Program-made: the position numbers and the translations under genes
NCBI GenBank assembly: GCA_032718865.1
Contig: JALUTQ010000023.1
Location: 49,790-113,789, forward strand
Source: Tilletia caries
Lineage: Eukaryota; Basidiomycota; Exobasidiomycetes; Tilletiales; Tilletiaceae
DNA: 64,000 nt
Direction of reading: 5' to 3'
Notes under the pieces: model-generated
Databases searched by the model: none
What the model was told of the DNA's origin: nothing
What the model saw: the letters and a program-made list of their open reading frames with translations, nothing else
In this document: in pieces, positions 1 to 13,700 of the stretch
Layout: each line of letters begins with the position of its first letter
How positions within the stretch are numbered: the first letter of the stretch is position 1

Positions 1-1371
1 AATTGCACTTTTATTTGCTTGTATCCGAGTAAACCAAAAATTAATTAGGAGATAAGATGAGATCCCTATACCTTCCCACAAACGGTATAGAAGAGTGTTA
101 AATTGTTGATTACATATTAACTTAATTTTAGTAGCGCTAATAATACTAGTAGTTTAGTCATATACCTATATTGTACTATTTAGGATCTTTCAGCTTATAT
201 TGCATACTATCAATAACAAAGGAACCTACTATATCACGTAGTCTTGCATCTTTTTTGCCGAACAGGTATATAAATTAGATATTGCCCTGGTTGTTTTTCG
301 ACTATACGAGTTCGAAGACCAAAATTAGTATAAAGAGCCTTTTGAAGAATTAGAATTTCATCATAACTATAACTATTCGTGTTTGTAGGGCTACGCCCTT
401 CTGTTTGATTGTATGCAGTACGATGTCCATCATCCATAATCCAATAAGCGAGTGATCGAGGTGTAAGATATTCATGAATATTCTCAGGGATCATTCTTGT
501 ATACTTTCAACGCCTCCCCTTGCCCCTTCTTCTTTTTTTTCTATAGAAAAAGCCAAGGTAAGATCCGGTGATCTGTTCATTCATTTTTACGCCCTGATCC
601 CCAGAGGGGTAGGGTGATCAGAATAGTTTAAAATACGGTACTAGACAAGGCAGAGCACGAGTTCTGAATCGCATTGTGCTATAAATTTTGTTAGTACGGG
701 TTTCTGGTTTTCGAGTAATTATACGAGGCGGTGAAAGCGTAAAACTTTTATATATTCTGTATAGATCTAGAACATAATCCTCATGTCTAGGGTATGTTTG
801 ATCAATTTTTAGAACAGGATTATGTGTAATTTCAACGCCTCCCCTTGCCCCTTCTTCTTTTTTTTCTATAGAAAAAGCCAAGGTAAGATCCGGCGATACG
901 AAACATATAACCATCTCCTAGAAGATTACCAACAAGTGTTAACGCCTTCGGGGATTTGTTGAATATCAGTTATTTCAATGTCGATAGAATTATTACTAGA
1001 AAAAAGCATGCGTAGTTTAGGAAGAATACTACTATTATATTGAATAACGTAAATACAAATCACCCACTTAGAAATTTAAATGATTACATAAAGGCTAGCG
1101 TTAAAATTAATGTAATGTGATCACTTCGGCTTACACCGAAGGTTGGACTATATCTTCTAGTTTCTATTATATAATAGAAACTAGCACCACGTTTAGTCTC
1201 TGAAGATCCAACATAATATACTATTGTAATTTATGAAGGGCCCTGCTGATTGTCCAATATTTTTATTTTTTTTATAAAATAAAATATGTTATACTTTAGA
1301 AAGATAGGATGTTCCAGCAATTTGTGATGTACTTAATATAGCTCACGCTATACTTAGGCCGGGTTTATTTG
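1..1371 (-). other. nad5 group I intron (partial, runs off the window)
   Basis: The intron follows the nad5 exon ending in GGT. On the minus strand the conserved core strands are readable: an R-type segment at about 1191-1210 (plus strand GTTTAGTCTCTGAAGATCC) and the S segment at 1145-1156 (plus strand GGACTATATCTT). The core therefore lies only about 200 nt from the 5' splice site, and the endonuclease reading frame lies 3' of the core. This arrangement is known from fungal group I introns that use alternative 3' splice sites. The 3' splice site is not in the window. Confidence 0.8.
234..945 (-). pseudogene. LAGLIDADG (type 2) homing endonuclease of the nad5 intron, interrupted
   Basis: Pieces of one single-chain LAGLIDADG_2-type endonuclease follow each other on the minus strand: first motif LTLVGNLLGDGYMF at about 945-900, then THNPVLKID and IYSTMRF-x-TRALPC (about 830-650), then the second motif LTPRSLAYWIMDDG (about 450). 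Between motif 1 and the next block, and again before the second motif, sits a GC/AT composite repeat (about 834-895 and 511-596) that also occurs at 1857-1915. The insertions shift frame and add stops, so the gene looks dead, or would need removal of the repeats. One TGA (near 617) reads as Trp by context. Confidence 0.75.
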
Positions 1372-1788
1372 ACCTACAAACATTATAAGATAATTATCCC
1401 CTGTTACTAGAATTAGCATAAAGAAGGTAAACATAGAAAGATATGAGAAAAATCGTTGATTATGTGGGTCTCTACTCATGTAATCCACAGAGAAGATATG
1501 TACAAGAGAAGATACTATAAGTACAGGAAGCAGCATGGATACTGTTAGACTATCAAATAGAAAACCCCAGGATACATCTAGTGTTTCTGAATCTATCCAA
1601 CTAGTAAAATTGATAGACACGGGGGAATCTGAAAGTCCTACTTCAAAAAAAGCAACTATTGCTAGAATTCTAGATATAATAATACAACTACATGTTATAA
1701 AATGAGCTCCTGTAGTCCCTATTTTTCGACCGAATATTCCAGCTCTAATTGAACCTAGCATAGGAAGAAATAGCAGTGTAAGATACAT
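1372..1788 (-). CDS. nad5: NADH dehydrogenase subunit 5, first exon (partial gene)
   Basis: This is the N-terminal exon (139 codons) of the proton-pumping antiporter-like subunit of complex I in the inner mitochondrial membrane. The start is ATG at 1788. Recognisable family blocks are [45 protein letters not shown] and DNYLIMFVG. The reading is colinear with other fungal nad5 proteins up to the Gly-Trp junction, a usual group I intron site, where the family continues with WEGVG. That continuation is absent here and must lie to the left of the window. AGA codons at residue 15, in IIS-x-ILA and in MS-x-DPH sit where Arg is not expected, whereas the conserved Arg in FGR and NQR are CGA. The exon ends in T, as expected before a group I intron. 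Confidence 0.95.
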
Positions 1789-3022
1789 ATCAATAATCTA
1801 TATATATACATAATTAAACTTTATATTTTCACTTTTCACTTTTTTAAACTTTTTTAAATGCCTCCCCTTGCCCCTTCTTCTTTTTTTTCTATAGAAAAAG
1901 CCAAGGTAAGATCCGGCGCCCCCTTTGTTTTTTCTTCATTATATCTTATCGGCAGGTAAAGAGAGCCGTTTGCTTTTTTAAGTGCTTCCTCGGGCAAAGG
2001 GCGGAGCCTCGGCGGAGCCGTAAAGTTTCTATAATGATAAAAAAAGATAAAAAAGCAAAGACGGCAAAGGCAAAGCCGGTTACTTTCTGTTAGCTTTATG
2101 ACTGCTTTTTTTATATATAAAAAGTAGGGGTATGGGTATATACCCCTACTTTTTAATTATATATGGCAGTCTACCATTTTTATATTTGAAAAAAGGAGTC
2201 CTCCTAGGAGTCTTGCTATGTTAAAAAGCAATAAAAAAAGTTATACAAGGAAAGAGGTAACACCTAGTATAATAAAGTTTAATCGTATAATAATAATTAA
2301 TCTGACAACATAAAACTAGAATATAAACGGTAGTGCTTGAAAGGAGAAAGCCTACTATTTTTATCATTTATCTAAATCGGTAGAGTGCCCGGCCTTTTCA
2401 CACGTCTTGATCTGCGGGAAAATTATCACCTCCTTATCAATGGTTAGGTTCTTAACCCCTACTTTTTTATAATATTATAAAAAAAAAAGGAATTTTGAAT
2501 TTTCAAAGACGCCCTATTTAAAACTTTTAAATTTGCACTTTTTTATTATATGTAATAAAAAAGCAAAGATAGTAGCGGGCCATTTATTTACCGATTAAGA
2601 TTAAAATGATTGAAAAGAACTATCCTAGACCGACCACGAATAAAAATCTATTGTCTATAATACTGTAAAAGAGGGGGAGGGTTATCTTTTTTTATATATT
2701 AAAAAAGACAAAAATAAATAAATAAAGGGAAGAAATATTTGTATCAATAAGCAACACTAATAATATTTCTATAATTTACGTTAGATTTCGTCTGTATACC
2801 CTTTTTTAATCTGCCTTCTTTATGCCCCTAGGGCGATTAGGAGTACACGTTCTTACTTATATTTTTATGTGGATAGAGGGGGGGGGCGGGGGCTAGGTCA
2901 CTACCCTCACATTTCGGCCCTCCTTATCGACAGGCAAGGGACCCTAGGTTTTTAACTTTTTTTATCTATAATCGGCGGAGCCGTAAAGCTGTCGATATCT
3001 TTTTTTTCTACTTTTTTTTTTA
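1789..3022. repeat. Repeat-filled spacer nad4L-nad5
   Basis: No gene is visible. Present are the composite repeat at 1857-1915 (CGCCTCCCC arm, CTATAG centre, CCAAGGTAAGATCCGGCG end), a Lys/Phe-coding AT palindrome, GC hairpins around 1985-2030 (GGCGGAGCC), and a G-run block at 2877-2890. In many fungi nad4L and nad5 overlap or abut. Here they are pushed about 1.2 kb apart by repeats. Confidence 0.6.
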
Positions 3023-3388
3023 TTATAATAAAAAAAAGCAAAAATAGAAAAAGCCAAGGTAAGAAGGCCGATAAGATATAATGAACAGAACATAAAAGGC
3101 AATAAAAAAAGACGAACAGGACAAGGATCTTATTGATATATTTCCTCGTAGTCGATAGTAAGCAACAAGAATTCCTAGACCAATTGCAGATTCAGCACCA
3201 GCTATTCTTATTATATATATACTATAAACTTGTCCTAGTATATCATCAAAAGAGTAAGAGCTTATTAGAATTAGTAGAGTAACTGCAAGTAGCATGATTT
3301 CAATAGATATTAGCATTAGTATTAGATTTTTACGATTTAGTACAAACCCTAGAATACCTATGATAAAAAGAATAATAGATAGGTTCAT
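3023..3388 (-). CDS. nad4L: NADH dehydrogenase subunit 4L
   Basis: Small three-helix membrane subunit of complex I. Start ATG at 3388. Family signature is complete: FVLNRKNLILMLISIEIML, SSYSFDDILGQVYSIY, IAGAESAIGLGILVAYYRL. Residue 61 (3206-3208) is AGA in the block II-x-IAGAES, where the family has Ala (or another small residue), while the Arg of LNRKN is CGT and those of YRLRG are CGA. Typical fungal proteins end about residue 89, just after RGNISI. Here the frame runs on for some 30 residues through repeat sequence (palindrome arms at 3015-3050) to residue 121, so the C-terminal tail is probably repeat-derived. Genes downstream: nad5, same strand. Confidence 0.95.
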   Translation of the reverse strand: MNLSIILFIIGILGFVLNRKNLILMLISIEIMLLAVTLLILISSYSFDDILGQVYSIYIIRIAGAESAIGLGILVAYYRLRGNISIRSLSCSSFFIAFYVLFIISYRPSYLGFFYFCFFLL

Positions 3389-3947
3389 ATATGATTAGAT
3401 AGGCCGTGCCTTTTAGATTTATTTTACCAGATTCCTAAAGGTCTTTTCTAACAAGAAAGTATTTGTATTTAATAGCCGGAGGCCTATTAAATATATAAAC
3501 TAATCTCTGGCAATATATTAGATTACAACATATTATACTAGTATAAAGCACATATTATGGTTATAGGGAGAGACTACCTAAATATAACGTTCTTATTAGG
3601 ACATAATTAAAAAGAACGTAAGAAGCCATCTATAAGTTATATATAAAGACTCTATTACTTTTTTAAGTGCTTGTATAATGATAAAGAGTAAAGGGCGTAG
3701 GTATCCCCTCTTTTTTCTTTGTTTTTTTATTATATAAATATAATAAAAAAATAAGGTAAAAAAAGAATGTGTAAAGTGAGTAGTCTTTGCAACACCGTCG
3801 CCTCTTTACGGCTCCCCCGATTATATAAAAATCAAAGACTAGGGGAAGGCTGTGCCCTTACCATTCTCTTTTTATATAATCGGCGGGGCCGTAAAGGGAT
3901 TTGAAATAGGGGCATAATCCATTTCAACCTAAATTTAACAACACACT
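3389..3947. repeat. Spacer trnD-nad4L
   Basis: No gene seen. It holds an AT palindrome with TTTTTTATTATATAAAT core near 3722-3755 and a GC/AT inverted block near 3790-3900 (ACGGCTCCCCCGATTATAT against ATATAATCGGCGGGGCCGT), which can fold as a large hairpin. Confidence 0.55.
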
Positions 3948-4021
3948 CGAGAACGACCAGACTCGAACTGGCATACACTAAACTGACAATTTAGGACATT
4001 AACCAATTATGCTACGTTCCC
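3948..4021 (-). tRNA. trnD: tRNA-Asp(GUC)
   Basis: A full cloverleaf reads on the minus strand. Acceptor GGGAACG pairs with CGTTCTC (one G-U), the anticodon stem CTAAA/TTTAG closes loop TTGTCAG giving GTC, and the T arm has the TTCGAGT loop. 74 nt with discriminator G. Between atp9 and nad4L, on the same strand as nad4L. Confidence 0.93.
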
Positions 4022-5677
<1,656 letters not shown>

Positions 5678-6203
5678 TATTAGATACATATATGTAACAT
5701 TCTTAACTAGATGTTATTTAAATAATAATTACACCCCCCCTCTCCCCTCTCTATCCTTTCTTTGTTTTTTTATTTTTTTTTTTTATTATATATATATAAT
5801 AAAAAAAAAAACAAACGGCTTTGCCGATAAGGATAATAAAAAAATGTAAAGCGGAGGCCGGAGGCTCGCGTTATAAATTATACATTATACATTATACATT
5901 TTGTACTTTATACATTATTGATTATAGTCTATAGCATATAATAAGGGCTACGTGTTAGTGTTAAAAGACCTTATTCTTTTTAGGAAATAAGGAGGGGATT
6001 GGGGGTAGGGGGGTATATATTCTTACGTTTTATTGAAATAATTATAACTCAATAGAAATATATTATAGTATTTTATCCTATACTTTTGGCGGGTTTATTC
6101 GATTATATAACTTTTCGTTGTTTATAATATGTAATTAAAAGTATTGAAGCAAAGCAGCAATTGGACGTTTTAAATATGGGAGCCCTTAACAAAGTGTAAA
6201 AAT
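5678..6203. repeat. Spacer between atp9 and its endonuclease ORF
   Basis: AT palindrome with long T and A arms at 5765-5810 fused to a GGCTTTGCCGATAAGGA segment, then GC-rich GGAGGCCGGAGGC near 5845. A near-identical palindrome plus tail occurs at 49625-49700. No gene seen. Confidence 0.5.
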
Positions 6204-7120
6204 ATGATGCAACTAATTATGAAACCTATTTACACTAGAGACCGTTTTAAACGAGAGGCTCTCGTTAAAAAACTACTTAAAGATAACAGATCTATAACAG
6301 TAGAAAATATTATTATGGCACTTGGTAATGATATACCAGAGAGTAAAATATCACAAGAGGTTATTAATCTATGCAAAGAAATTATTAAGAATCCCGTTAC
6401 ACTTTCTCTACCTATTCCCAAAGGTGAAAACGTATACTCTTTTTCCAGAATAGCTGGCCCTGAGCATGGTATGGATAAAAAAATAGCAGGCTGTTACCGT
6501 ATATTTTCAGAATTTTATAAAGAAGATTATGTAGGTCATAGTACCAAACTAGGAAAACGGGTAAAGGATCATGCTAAAGGTAAAGAATTTACAACAAAAA
6601 ATATTGTAGAAAAATATAATAAAAATAATAATGATGTTAAAGTAAGGCTATTCATACCTAACCCTTCTCTAATTCCTAGTTACCTAACTATAAAAGAGTT
6701 TATTATAATTCTAGAGCAATGTCTACTGTTTTATTATACACCTACTAACAATATTTCTGTTATTGCCAGACCAGGAATATCTTTTAGCCCACAAGTACTA
6801 GAAACTCTTTGTAAAAAAGTAAGTAAAAAAGTATATATATATTGAGTATATAAAAACCATTTTTATCTCCTGCATATCAGAGATTCCAGAATTTCTCTTT
6901 CTAAAATAGGAAATAAGAGTAAAAATTGAAGAAGTAAGATTATAGAACGTAAAGGTTATTATCGTCATCAACTTTATCTTTCTTATTCACTCATAAATAA
7001 AGAAAGTAATCACATAACGAACTCTTCTATAGCAATGACTACTATTCTTAGCCCCTCTACTAATTCTATCGGTAATAATATAAGAGCTGTAAAGGTTGAT
7101 CACCCTTCTTTTGGGAGTTG

Positions 7121-7176
<56 letters not shown>

Positions 7177-7487
7177 AAGTAGGAATACCTGATCTCCCTA
7201 TTTTTAATGAAAGAGAAACAGTGGAATTTATTAAATGGCTTTCAACTCAAGATCGAATTTGTGCTCAACCAGTAATCGTAAGCGACAACACATCAACGGA
7301 AACGTGGTACCCTTCTCGAATTAGAGCCGCCAAATCCATAGATAGTGATATAGCTTCTATAAATCCTAAGCGAGATATTCTTTTTCGAGGCCAATATGAA
7401 TTTAAATTTGTTACTATTAGTGAATATGTTGAAAAAGAACTATACCCACCTTTTTCATTTTGAAGTAAAATCCGTATAATTAAATAA
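6204..7487 (+). CDS. GIY-YIG-like homing endonuclease inserted behind atp9 (unit 1)
   Basis: Read with TGA as Trp (at 6843, 6927 and 7461) this is one open frame of about 427 codons from ATG 6204 to TAA 7485-7487. With the standard code it would be three fragments. The N-terminal block GCYRIFSEFYKEDYVGHSTK resembles the GIY-YIG nuclease core (first Tyr and the YVG block), followed by LGKRVKDHAKG. The C-terminal half (ETVEFIKWL, WYPSRIRAAKS, ELYPPFSF) recurs in the decayed unit 2. A (GCT)17 run at 7125-7175 inserts 17 Ala. The unit is followed by a second copy of the atp9 3' end, the known signature of endonuclease elements that invade the 3' ends of mitochondrial genes. Nuclease assignment rests on a weak motif. 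Confidence 0.7.
7125..7175 (+). repeat. (GCT)17 trinucleotide run coding poly-Ala
   Basis: Seventeen perfect GCT units in frame inside the atp9-associated endonuclease ORF, between SFGSCS and EVGIPDL. The decayed sister unit shows no such run in the corresponding stretch (about 9195-9260), so it is a recent expansion. Confidence 0.97.
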
Positions 7488-7612
7488 AATAGAATCAAGG
7501 TTATTATATCATTATATCTAAGAAAATTACTCAATACTTTTTTTTCCACTAGGGGGGCTTCGCCCTTACCCTTATCTTTTATTATAATAAAAAAAAGTAA
7601 GATTCAAAATAA

Positions 7613-7856
7613 TTTACATATAGAATTCTAGGATTTGCTCTATCTTGTTACTTCTTTTTTTATTCTTTGCTTTACGGCTCCGCCCTTTGCTCGATTCTAA
7701 TCGGCAGGTAAAGAAGGTAAAGAAGGTAAAGAGAGCCGTTTGTTTTTTTATTATATAAATATAATAAAAAAATATAATAAAAAAGTTAATAAATAAAAAA
7801 GATAAGCTACAGGACAGTTTGCTCTAATGATGAGCTTCCTTCTACTATACTCATAA
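7613..7856 (+). pseudogene. atp9: Second copy of the atp9 3' end, split by a palindromic insertion
   Basis: 7613-7646 repeats atp9 from the codon for Tyr48 (ACATATAGAATTCTAGGATT) and 7804-7856 repeats the last 17 codons to the stop. The two parts are separated by about 157 nt of GC hairpin and AT palindrome. The copy differs from the true 3' end mostly at silent sites and keeps the AGA codon of residue 49. Confidence 0.88.
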
Positions 7857-8166
7857 TACCTTTATGTATTATAAAATAAAATAAGATATTATTTAACCCC
7901 CCCTCCCTTTTCAACCTTATCGGCATGTTTTTTTTCATTATTTTTACTTTTTTTATTATAATAAAAAAAGCAAAGATATAATGAAGCACCAAGCCCCAAA
8001 ATGAGTTTAAAAACTGGTAAAATAATATTCTATATAAATGAAAAGAGTTATTAAATTCTAGATACCTATTGTAGCACCACTTTTTTTATAATAATAAAAA
8101 AAGCAAAGATTGAAAGGTTGTAAAGTATGAGACGTGTAGTTTTTATACTATACAGTTTAATTAATA

Positions 8167-9596
8167 ATGAATAAAAAAACTTCGATACCTTTTTACTCCA
8201 CTGATCGTTTTCATTTTTTTATTATAATAAAAAAAAAGAACGAGAAGCTATAGTAAAAAAGCTAATTAAAAATAATAGGGATATAACCGTTGAAAATATA
8301 GCAATGGCTCTTAATAATGATATTTCAAAAGAAGTGTTAAAATAACCGAAGAAATTTTAGTGCTACTATTTGTAAAATCTCATTAAGAATCCTATTATAG
8401 TCTCACTTCCAATACCCTATACTGAAAATGTTATACCTTTTTCTACTTTTTTTATTATCCTTAATTTGTTTTTTTTTTATTATATGTATATAATAAAAAA
8501 AATAAAAAAAGCAAAGATAATAGCCGGACCTGATAATGGTTAAGGTAAAATAGTACCTGGTTGTTATCGAATTTATTCTGAAAATTACAGAGAAGACTAT
8601 GTAGGGCACAGTACTAAACTAGGTAAACGTGTAAAAGATCATGCTAAAGGGAAAGAAGCAACAACTAGAAATATAGTTAGTAAATATAATAAAACTACTA
8701 ATGATGTTAAAGTTAGACTGTATATTCCAAGTATAAAAAATAGGAGTACTACTCTTACTACTAAAGAATTTATAATAGTACTAATCGCCCTCCGGGCGTT
8801 AGCAATGTCTTCTATTTCACTTTAATCCTACAAACAATATTTCAATGATATCAAGACCTGGTATATCTTTCTCACTTTTTTATTATAATAAAAAAGCAAA
8901 ACAGAAGACTATAGATAGTCTATTTAAGGCGACTACAAGTACTAAAAAGTGTATGTTAACGCCTCCGGCGCTTTGGATTTATGATAATTGTTATTATCTT
9001 CTTTATATTAGAGAATCGATAACTAGCTTTTCATATTCCGTTACTAATAATAACAAATGGGCGTCCAATGTAATTCATCGAGGAGGTATATATCGTACTC
9101 AACTTTATCTTTCTCTATTTTAACGCCTCCGGCGATCTCTTGACTTTTTAAAAAAAGCAAAAATAAAAAGGGAGAGCCTTATATATATACTAACGTTAGA
9201 AATACTAATAACATTATCACTCCTTCTAGTAATGAAAGTAAACTGACAGATTGTCTTAACCCTTGTCTAAGTATAGAAGAAACTGTAGAATTTATTCAGT
9301 GGCTCTCGAAAAGCAAACGTCTAGCTTCTCAATGGGTAGGAATTATTGACATGTATACTAATAAAAAGGGGTTAAAATATACTATTCTATAACTTTTTAT
9401 ATTATATATAATAAAAAAAGCAGAGAAGCGGCTGACTTTATTAACTGTGGTATAGATAGTATTAAACCTAATCGAGATAAACTATTTCGAAACCGATATT
9501 ATTTTCAACTTTTTTTATTATAATAAAAAAAGCAAAGATACGTAACTACTAGACAATATGTAGGATCTGAACTATATCCTCCTTTTCTCTTTTGAA
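8167..9596 (+). pseudogene. Decayed GIY-YIG-like endonuclease behind atp9 (unit 2)
   Basis: Parallel to unit 1 block by block: a start near 8167 with TDRF, then REAIVKKLIKNNRDITVEN, then GCYRIYSENYREDYVGHSTK, NNISMISRPGISFS, EETVEFIQWLS and ELYPPFLF. It is broken by AT palindromes (8213-8240, 8450-8515, 8876-8900, 9393-9420, 9510-9535), by a GCCCTCCGGGC hairpin at 8783-8798, and by stops at 8341 and elsewhere. Some palindromes keep the frame, as in the [13 protein letters not shown] stretch. Clearly non-functional as a whole. Confidence 0.8.
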
Positions 9597-9615
9597 ACAA
9601 AGTAAAAAAAAGTGT

Positions 9616-9723
9616 TAGAATTCTAAGATTTGCTCTATCTTGTCTTTTTTATTTAATAAATAAAAAAGATAAGCTACAGGACTATTTGCTCTAATGATGA
9701 GTTTCCTACTGCTATACTCTTAA
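9616..9723 (+). pseudogene. atp9: Third copy of the atp9 3' end
   Basis: 9616-9640 and 9670-9723 repeat the last part of atp9 (AGAATTCTAAGATTTGCTC and GCTACAGGACTATTTGCTC to the TAA). They are interrupted at the same point as copy two by a short palindrome (about 29 nt). Shared insertion point and shared silent changes suggest that the palindrome was already present when unit 2 was duplicated or displaced. Confidence 0.85.
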
Positions 9724-9980
9724 TTAAAATGATTTTAATTATTTATATTTATTTATTAATTTCAAAGCCTCCGTCGCTTTGTTACTTACATCAATAATTA
9801 AATATTTATTTACCCCCCCCTTCCTATCTCTCTCTCATAGGCTACAGTAAACAATGTGTTTAAATATGTACTTATAATGCAGTTATAGCAAATTGGGGGT
9901 TAAAATATTTATATATTTTATAACTTTTTTATTATATATAAAAAAAAGCAACCGGTTCTCTTTACCTGCCGATAAGATTA

Positions 9981-10440
9981 ATGAAACAAATAATGGTACC
10001 TATTTATACCCTAGATCGTTTTCAACTTTTTTATCCTTTGTTTTTTCTTCATAATATCTCTGCTTTTCTTTGCTTTTTTTATTATAATAAAAAAAGTTAA
10101 AAAGTTTATATAATGAGAAGCACCCTTTGCCCCTTTGCCCCTTTGCCCCTTTGCCCCTTTGCCCCAAAAAAGAAAAAAGCAAAGACAAGAGGTTCTGGTC
10201 TTTGTTTTTTATTATATAAAAAATTAAAAAAATGTTTAAAAAGAAGTACTCTTAATAAATCTGTAGCAATATAAAAGTATACGCATGGCTCTAAATAATA
10301 ATATAAAAATATAAGAAATGAGGTTATTACAATGTGTATTGAACCCGCATAATAAAAATCCTAGAATAGTACCTATACCTCTTCCTAATAATGATAATGT
10401 AAATCACTTTTCAACTTTTTAACTTTTTTAAACCTTTTTT
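9981..10440 (+). pseudogene. Remnant of a third atp9 endonuclease unit
   Basis: The start MKQIMVPIYTLDRF at 9981 matches the N-terminus of unit 1 (IMKPIYTRDRF). After about 200 nt of nested repeats the match resumes with AMALNNNIK-like sequence (10270-10310) and VPIPLPNNDNVNHFS (10365-10415), equivalent to LPIPKGENVYSFS. Repeats at 10060-10230 and 10420-10500 break it. No third displaced atp9 end is visible before cob. Confidence 0.65.
10127..10167. repeat. Tandem CCCCTTTG-type 9-mer array
   Basis: About five copies of GCCCCTTTG inside the remnant of unit 3. Similar CCCTTTG arrays lie at 44246-44281, 61427-61475 and 63294-63342. Confidence 0.8.
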
Positions 10441-10718
10441 AGCGCTTAATCGGGCAAAGGACGGAGCCGTAAAGCTTATATAATGAAGAAGCCCCAAAAA
10501 AGATGGAAAAAAGCAAAGAGATCAGACGCCAAAGGCTATTTATTTTACAAAATAAATTCATAATAACTAAATCGTTGAGGGGGGGTTGAAATTAATTTTC
10601 GAGTATCAAATTGATGTACATTTTTTGTTATTTTTTTCGACGGCAAAGGTTGTAGTATTTGCTTTTTTATTATATATAATAATAAAAGAAGTTGTGTAAC
10701 GTTCATGGTAATTCTAAT

Positions 10719-13700
10719 TTAAGAATTTCTCACTTTCACGTCCTGAGTAGCGATATCCATTAGTGTATTTTCAATTATACCTGTTCTAGGAAGTATTACT
10801 ATAAACCATGCAAAGTAAAATCTTGTACATATTCTTCCTATTTCTGTATAAGGAGATTCTACGTGTTGAGATCCCAGCCACATTAGAAGAAAGAAATTTA
10901 CCACAAACATCCAGAACGCTACTCGAGACAGAGGTCGGAATTGGTTACCTCGTATTCGAGAAGTATCAAGTACTGGCATAAGTAGAAGAATTAGCAGAGA
11001 CCCAAACATAGCTAGTACCCCTGCAAGTTTATTAGGAATAGACCGTAGTATAGCATAATAAGGAAGAAGATACCACTCAGGTACTATCGATGGTGGTGTT
11101 TGCATAGGGTTAGCAGGTATATAGTTATCTGAATGTCCCATAACATTAGGCATATAAAATACAAATATAGATATAGCTAGAAAGAATAGGAATATTGTTA
11201 CCAGATCTTTAAATATAAAATAAGGATGAAATGGTATCCGATCTGTGTTACCTGACACCCCTAGAGGATTACTACTTCCATGTTCATGAATAGTTAGCAT
11301 ATGCATTCTTGCAAGAGCTGCTAGAACGAATGGTAGAAGATAGTGTAGTGAAAAGAATCGATTAAGTGTAGCATTATTAACAGAGAATCCACCCCAAACG
11401 ACAAATATTATTTATGTAATATTTAATTACATAATCTTACTATCACTAGTAAGTTTAGACTATTTCATCTACTTAATTAATAAGTAGTAAGGCATTCATG
11501 TACGGTTTATTGGTAGCGCTCCTCACCGATTAGTCGTTGAACCTGTTTATTATTTATTAGATATACCTACTTTTTATTATATGGAATTCGCTCCGCGAGT
11601 AAGTTAACAATATAACTAGGGGGAAAGGGTTACACCCCACCTATAAATAGTTCCATTTTATACCATATTAAAAGGTCGTAGCCCTATCCATAGGAGACTC
11701 CTAAAGGTAGTATACAAGTAAAAACGGAACGGTTATATATCTTTGCTTTTTTATTATATATAATAAAAAAGTAGGAAGGAAGTTAAAAAAGGTACAATCT
11801 AATTACACTATAATAAACTTGGCTGCAAATTATCTTTGATTAGGGGAGAAAACTACAAGCCATATGCCCTGCCGTTTATATATAATATTGGCAGGGCTGA
11901 CCATAGTAATCAAAGATGTTCTTGCAATTAACCTTATTTACAAACTTATCTCACGATAAGATGGAACTCGTTTAAGCTTAGATAAAAGCTAAGAGATAAC
12001 AGCTTTATTTTAAAGGGCAGTGCCCTTATCGGAAGGTGTCAAGGCTACACCCAACGGTTTTTGGTATTAAATTACAATTACACTATATATAATGCTACTA
12101 CTTACGTTCAATTTTGTCAATTACTTTATTATGCCATACATCATATTGAATTTTTTTGAGACCTAGTAGAGGATGAAGATTCGAACAAGAAAAAAAAGGT
12201 GCTTAATAACAGTATTTAGATCTTTTTTAATGCCTCTTTTTTTATTATAATAAAAAAAGCAAAGAGAAGAAACTGAGAAATTCATGTATTTAATCGCCCG
12301 GGGGGGGCGCCGAGATTAGTTATATTATCTATTTCACCACTATAATCTATCTTTCGAGTAGTTTTAAATACTGTACGTATAGCTTCGAATAGTTCTTTAT
12401 GATATCGTTGTCGGATACTATAAACAAGCTCTCCGTTATATTTTTAAAAAAAAGAACCCTCTGCGATCGTAAAACCCACTATCCAATTAAGGAAAAATGG
12501 TAGATTTATATAATCGTTACGATCATAATTAGGAATATTATTGAAATTTATGTTCTCCATTTCTATTACAGGGGGTATGTCTTCGTACTTGTTTATATTC
12601 TGAGTCAGAATATAAATAGCCTTTTTATACTGTGCATTCCGAACATCTGTCAGAAAATAAAGAGAATGGTATTGCAGGAGCGGGAAAAATACTTCTTGTA
12701 GCGGGGCAGAGCCCAGCCGTTTTCGATATGATATACTTAACTGAGCACTTATATTCATTTATTCGACCTATTTTTAAAACCAGTATTGACTGAATATAGC
12801 ACTTTCTAGTAGTTGTTTGTCTTTGGTATCTAGAGAAATTACTAGTTCTATCCGAACATAACCTTTATTGTTAGTAATAGGTATATAACCATCACCGTCA
12901 ATGATTCCAACTTTTTTATTATATATAATAAAAAAGCAAAGACAAGCATAGATAGAAAATCGTAAGGTATAGTATCTATAAATTTATTTGTATCTTCTAT
13001 AGTACGACGCACTCTATATTTTCCTCGTAGTTTAAAACCCTGCTGTTAATAATACCTATTGGTCTTAGTATATTTAGAATGGTAAATCTAATAAGTGTAT
13101 AAGACGCTCCACATGCTATAAGGATTGTAAGAATGTAGCTGTTATCTGATTTTGCTATGAATTCAACAAAATCTTGTCCAATCCAAGGAATAGCACTTAG
13201 AAGGTTAGTTATCACTGTGGCCAAATCCTCAATTATATGTTATAACATAATATGTAAACTCTTACCTACCAAAAGCGAACCTTTGATAGCTGCAAAAGAG
13301 GTAACCTTCTAACATATAACCATGTGTATTATCTTTCTATGATTCATAGAATAATTGATAAACCTTGTGTTAATTTTTATTAAGAGGATTCCGACTGTAC
13401 ATTAAGCATTATACTTTCTTATACTTAGAAAAAAGCATAATACCCACCGATGGACCAGTCTGTAGCGATCTTTTTCTTATACTAGCGCAAATCTAAACCT
13501 GTAGTATAAAATAAAAACCGACGGTCTTGAACCAAGGTAAGTTCTTTGACCGTATTCATCAGTGTCGCCTTTACTAGCTGTAAAGACTATATAAAAGATT
13601 TTATAGAATCAAAATTATAATGCGATTATTATATATTATAAGATAATTATTCTCCTAGTTTGTAAAGCATAGAGGATACAATATAGGGTTTTACTATTTT

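Noticed and set aside
6230..6421. Minus-strand ORFs opposite the atp9 endonuclease and other antisense ORFs
   Set aside because: Shadows of the coding strand with no recognisable motifs.
12170..12200. Possible tRNA T-arm (GATTCGAAC)
   Set aside because: No matching acceptor or anticodon stem around it; it lies in a cob intron.
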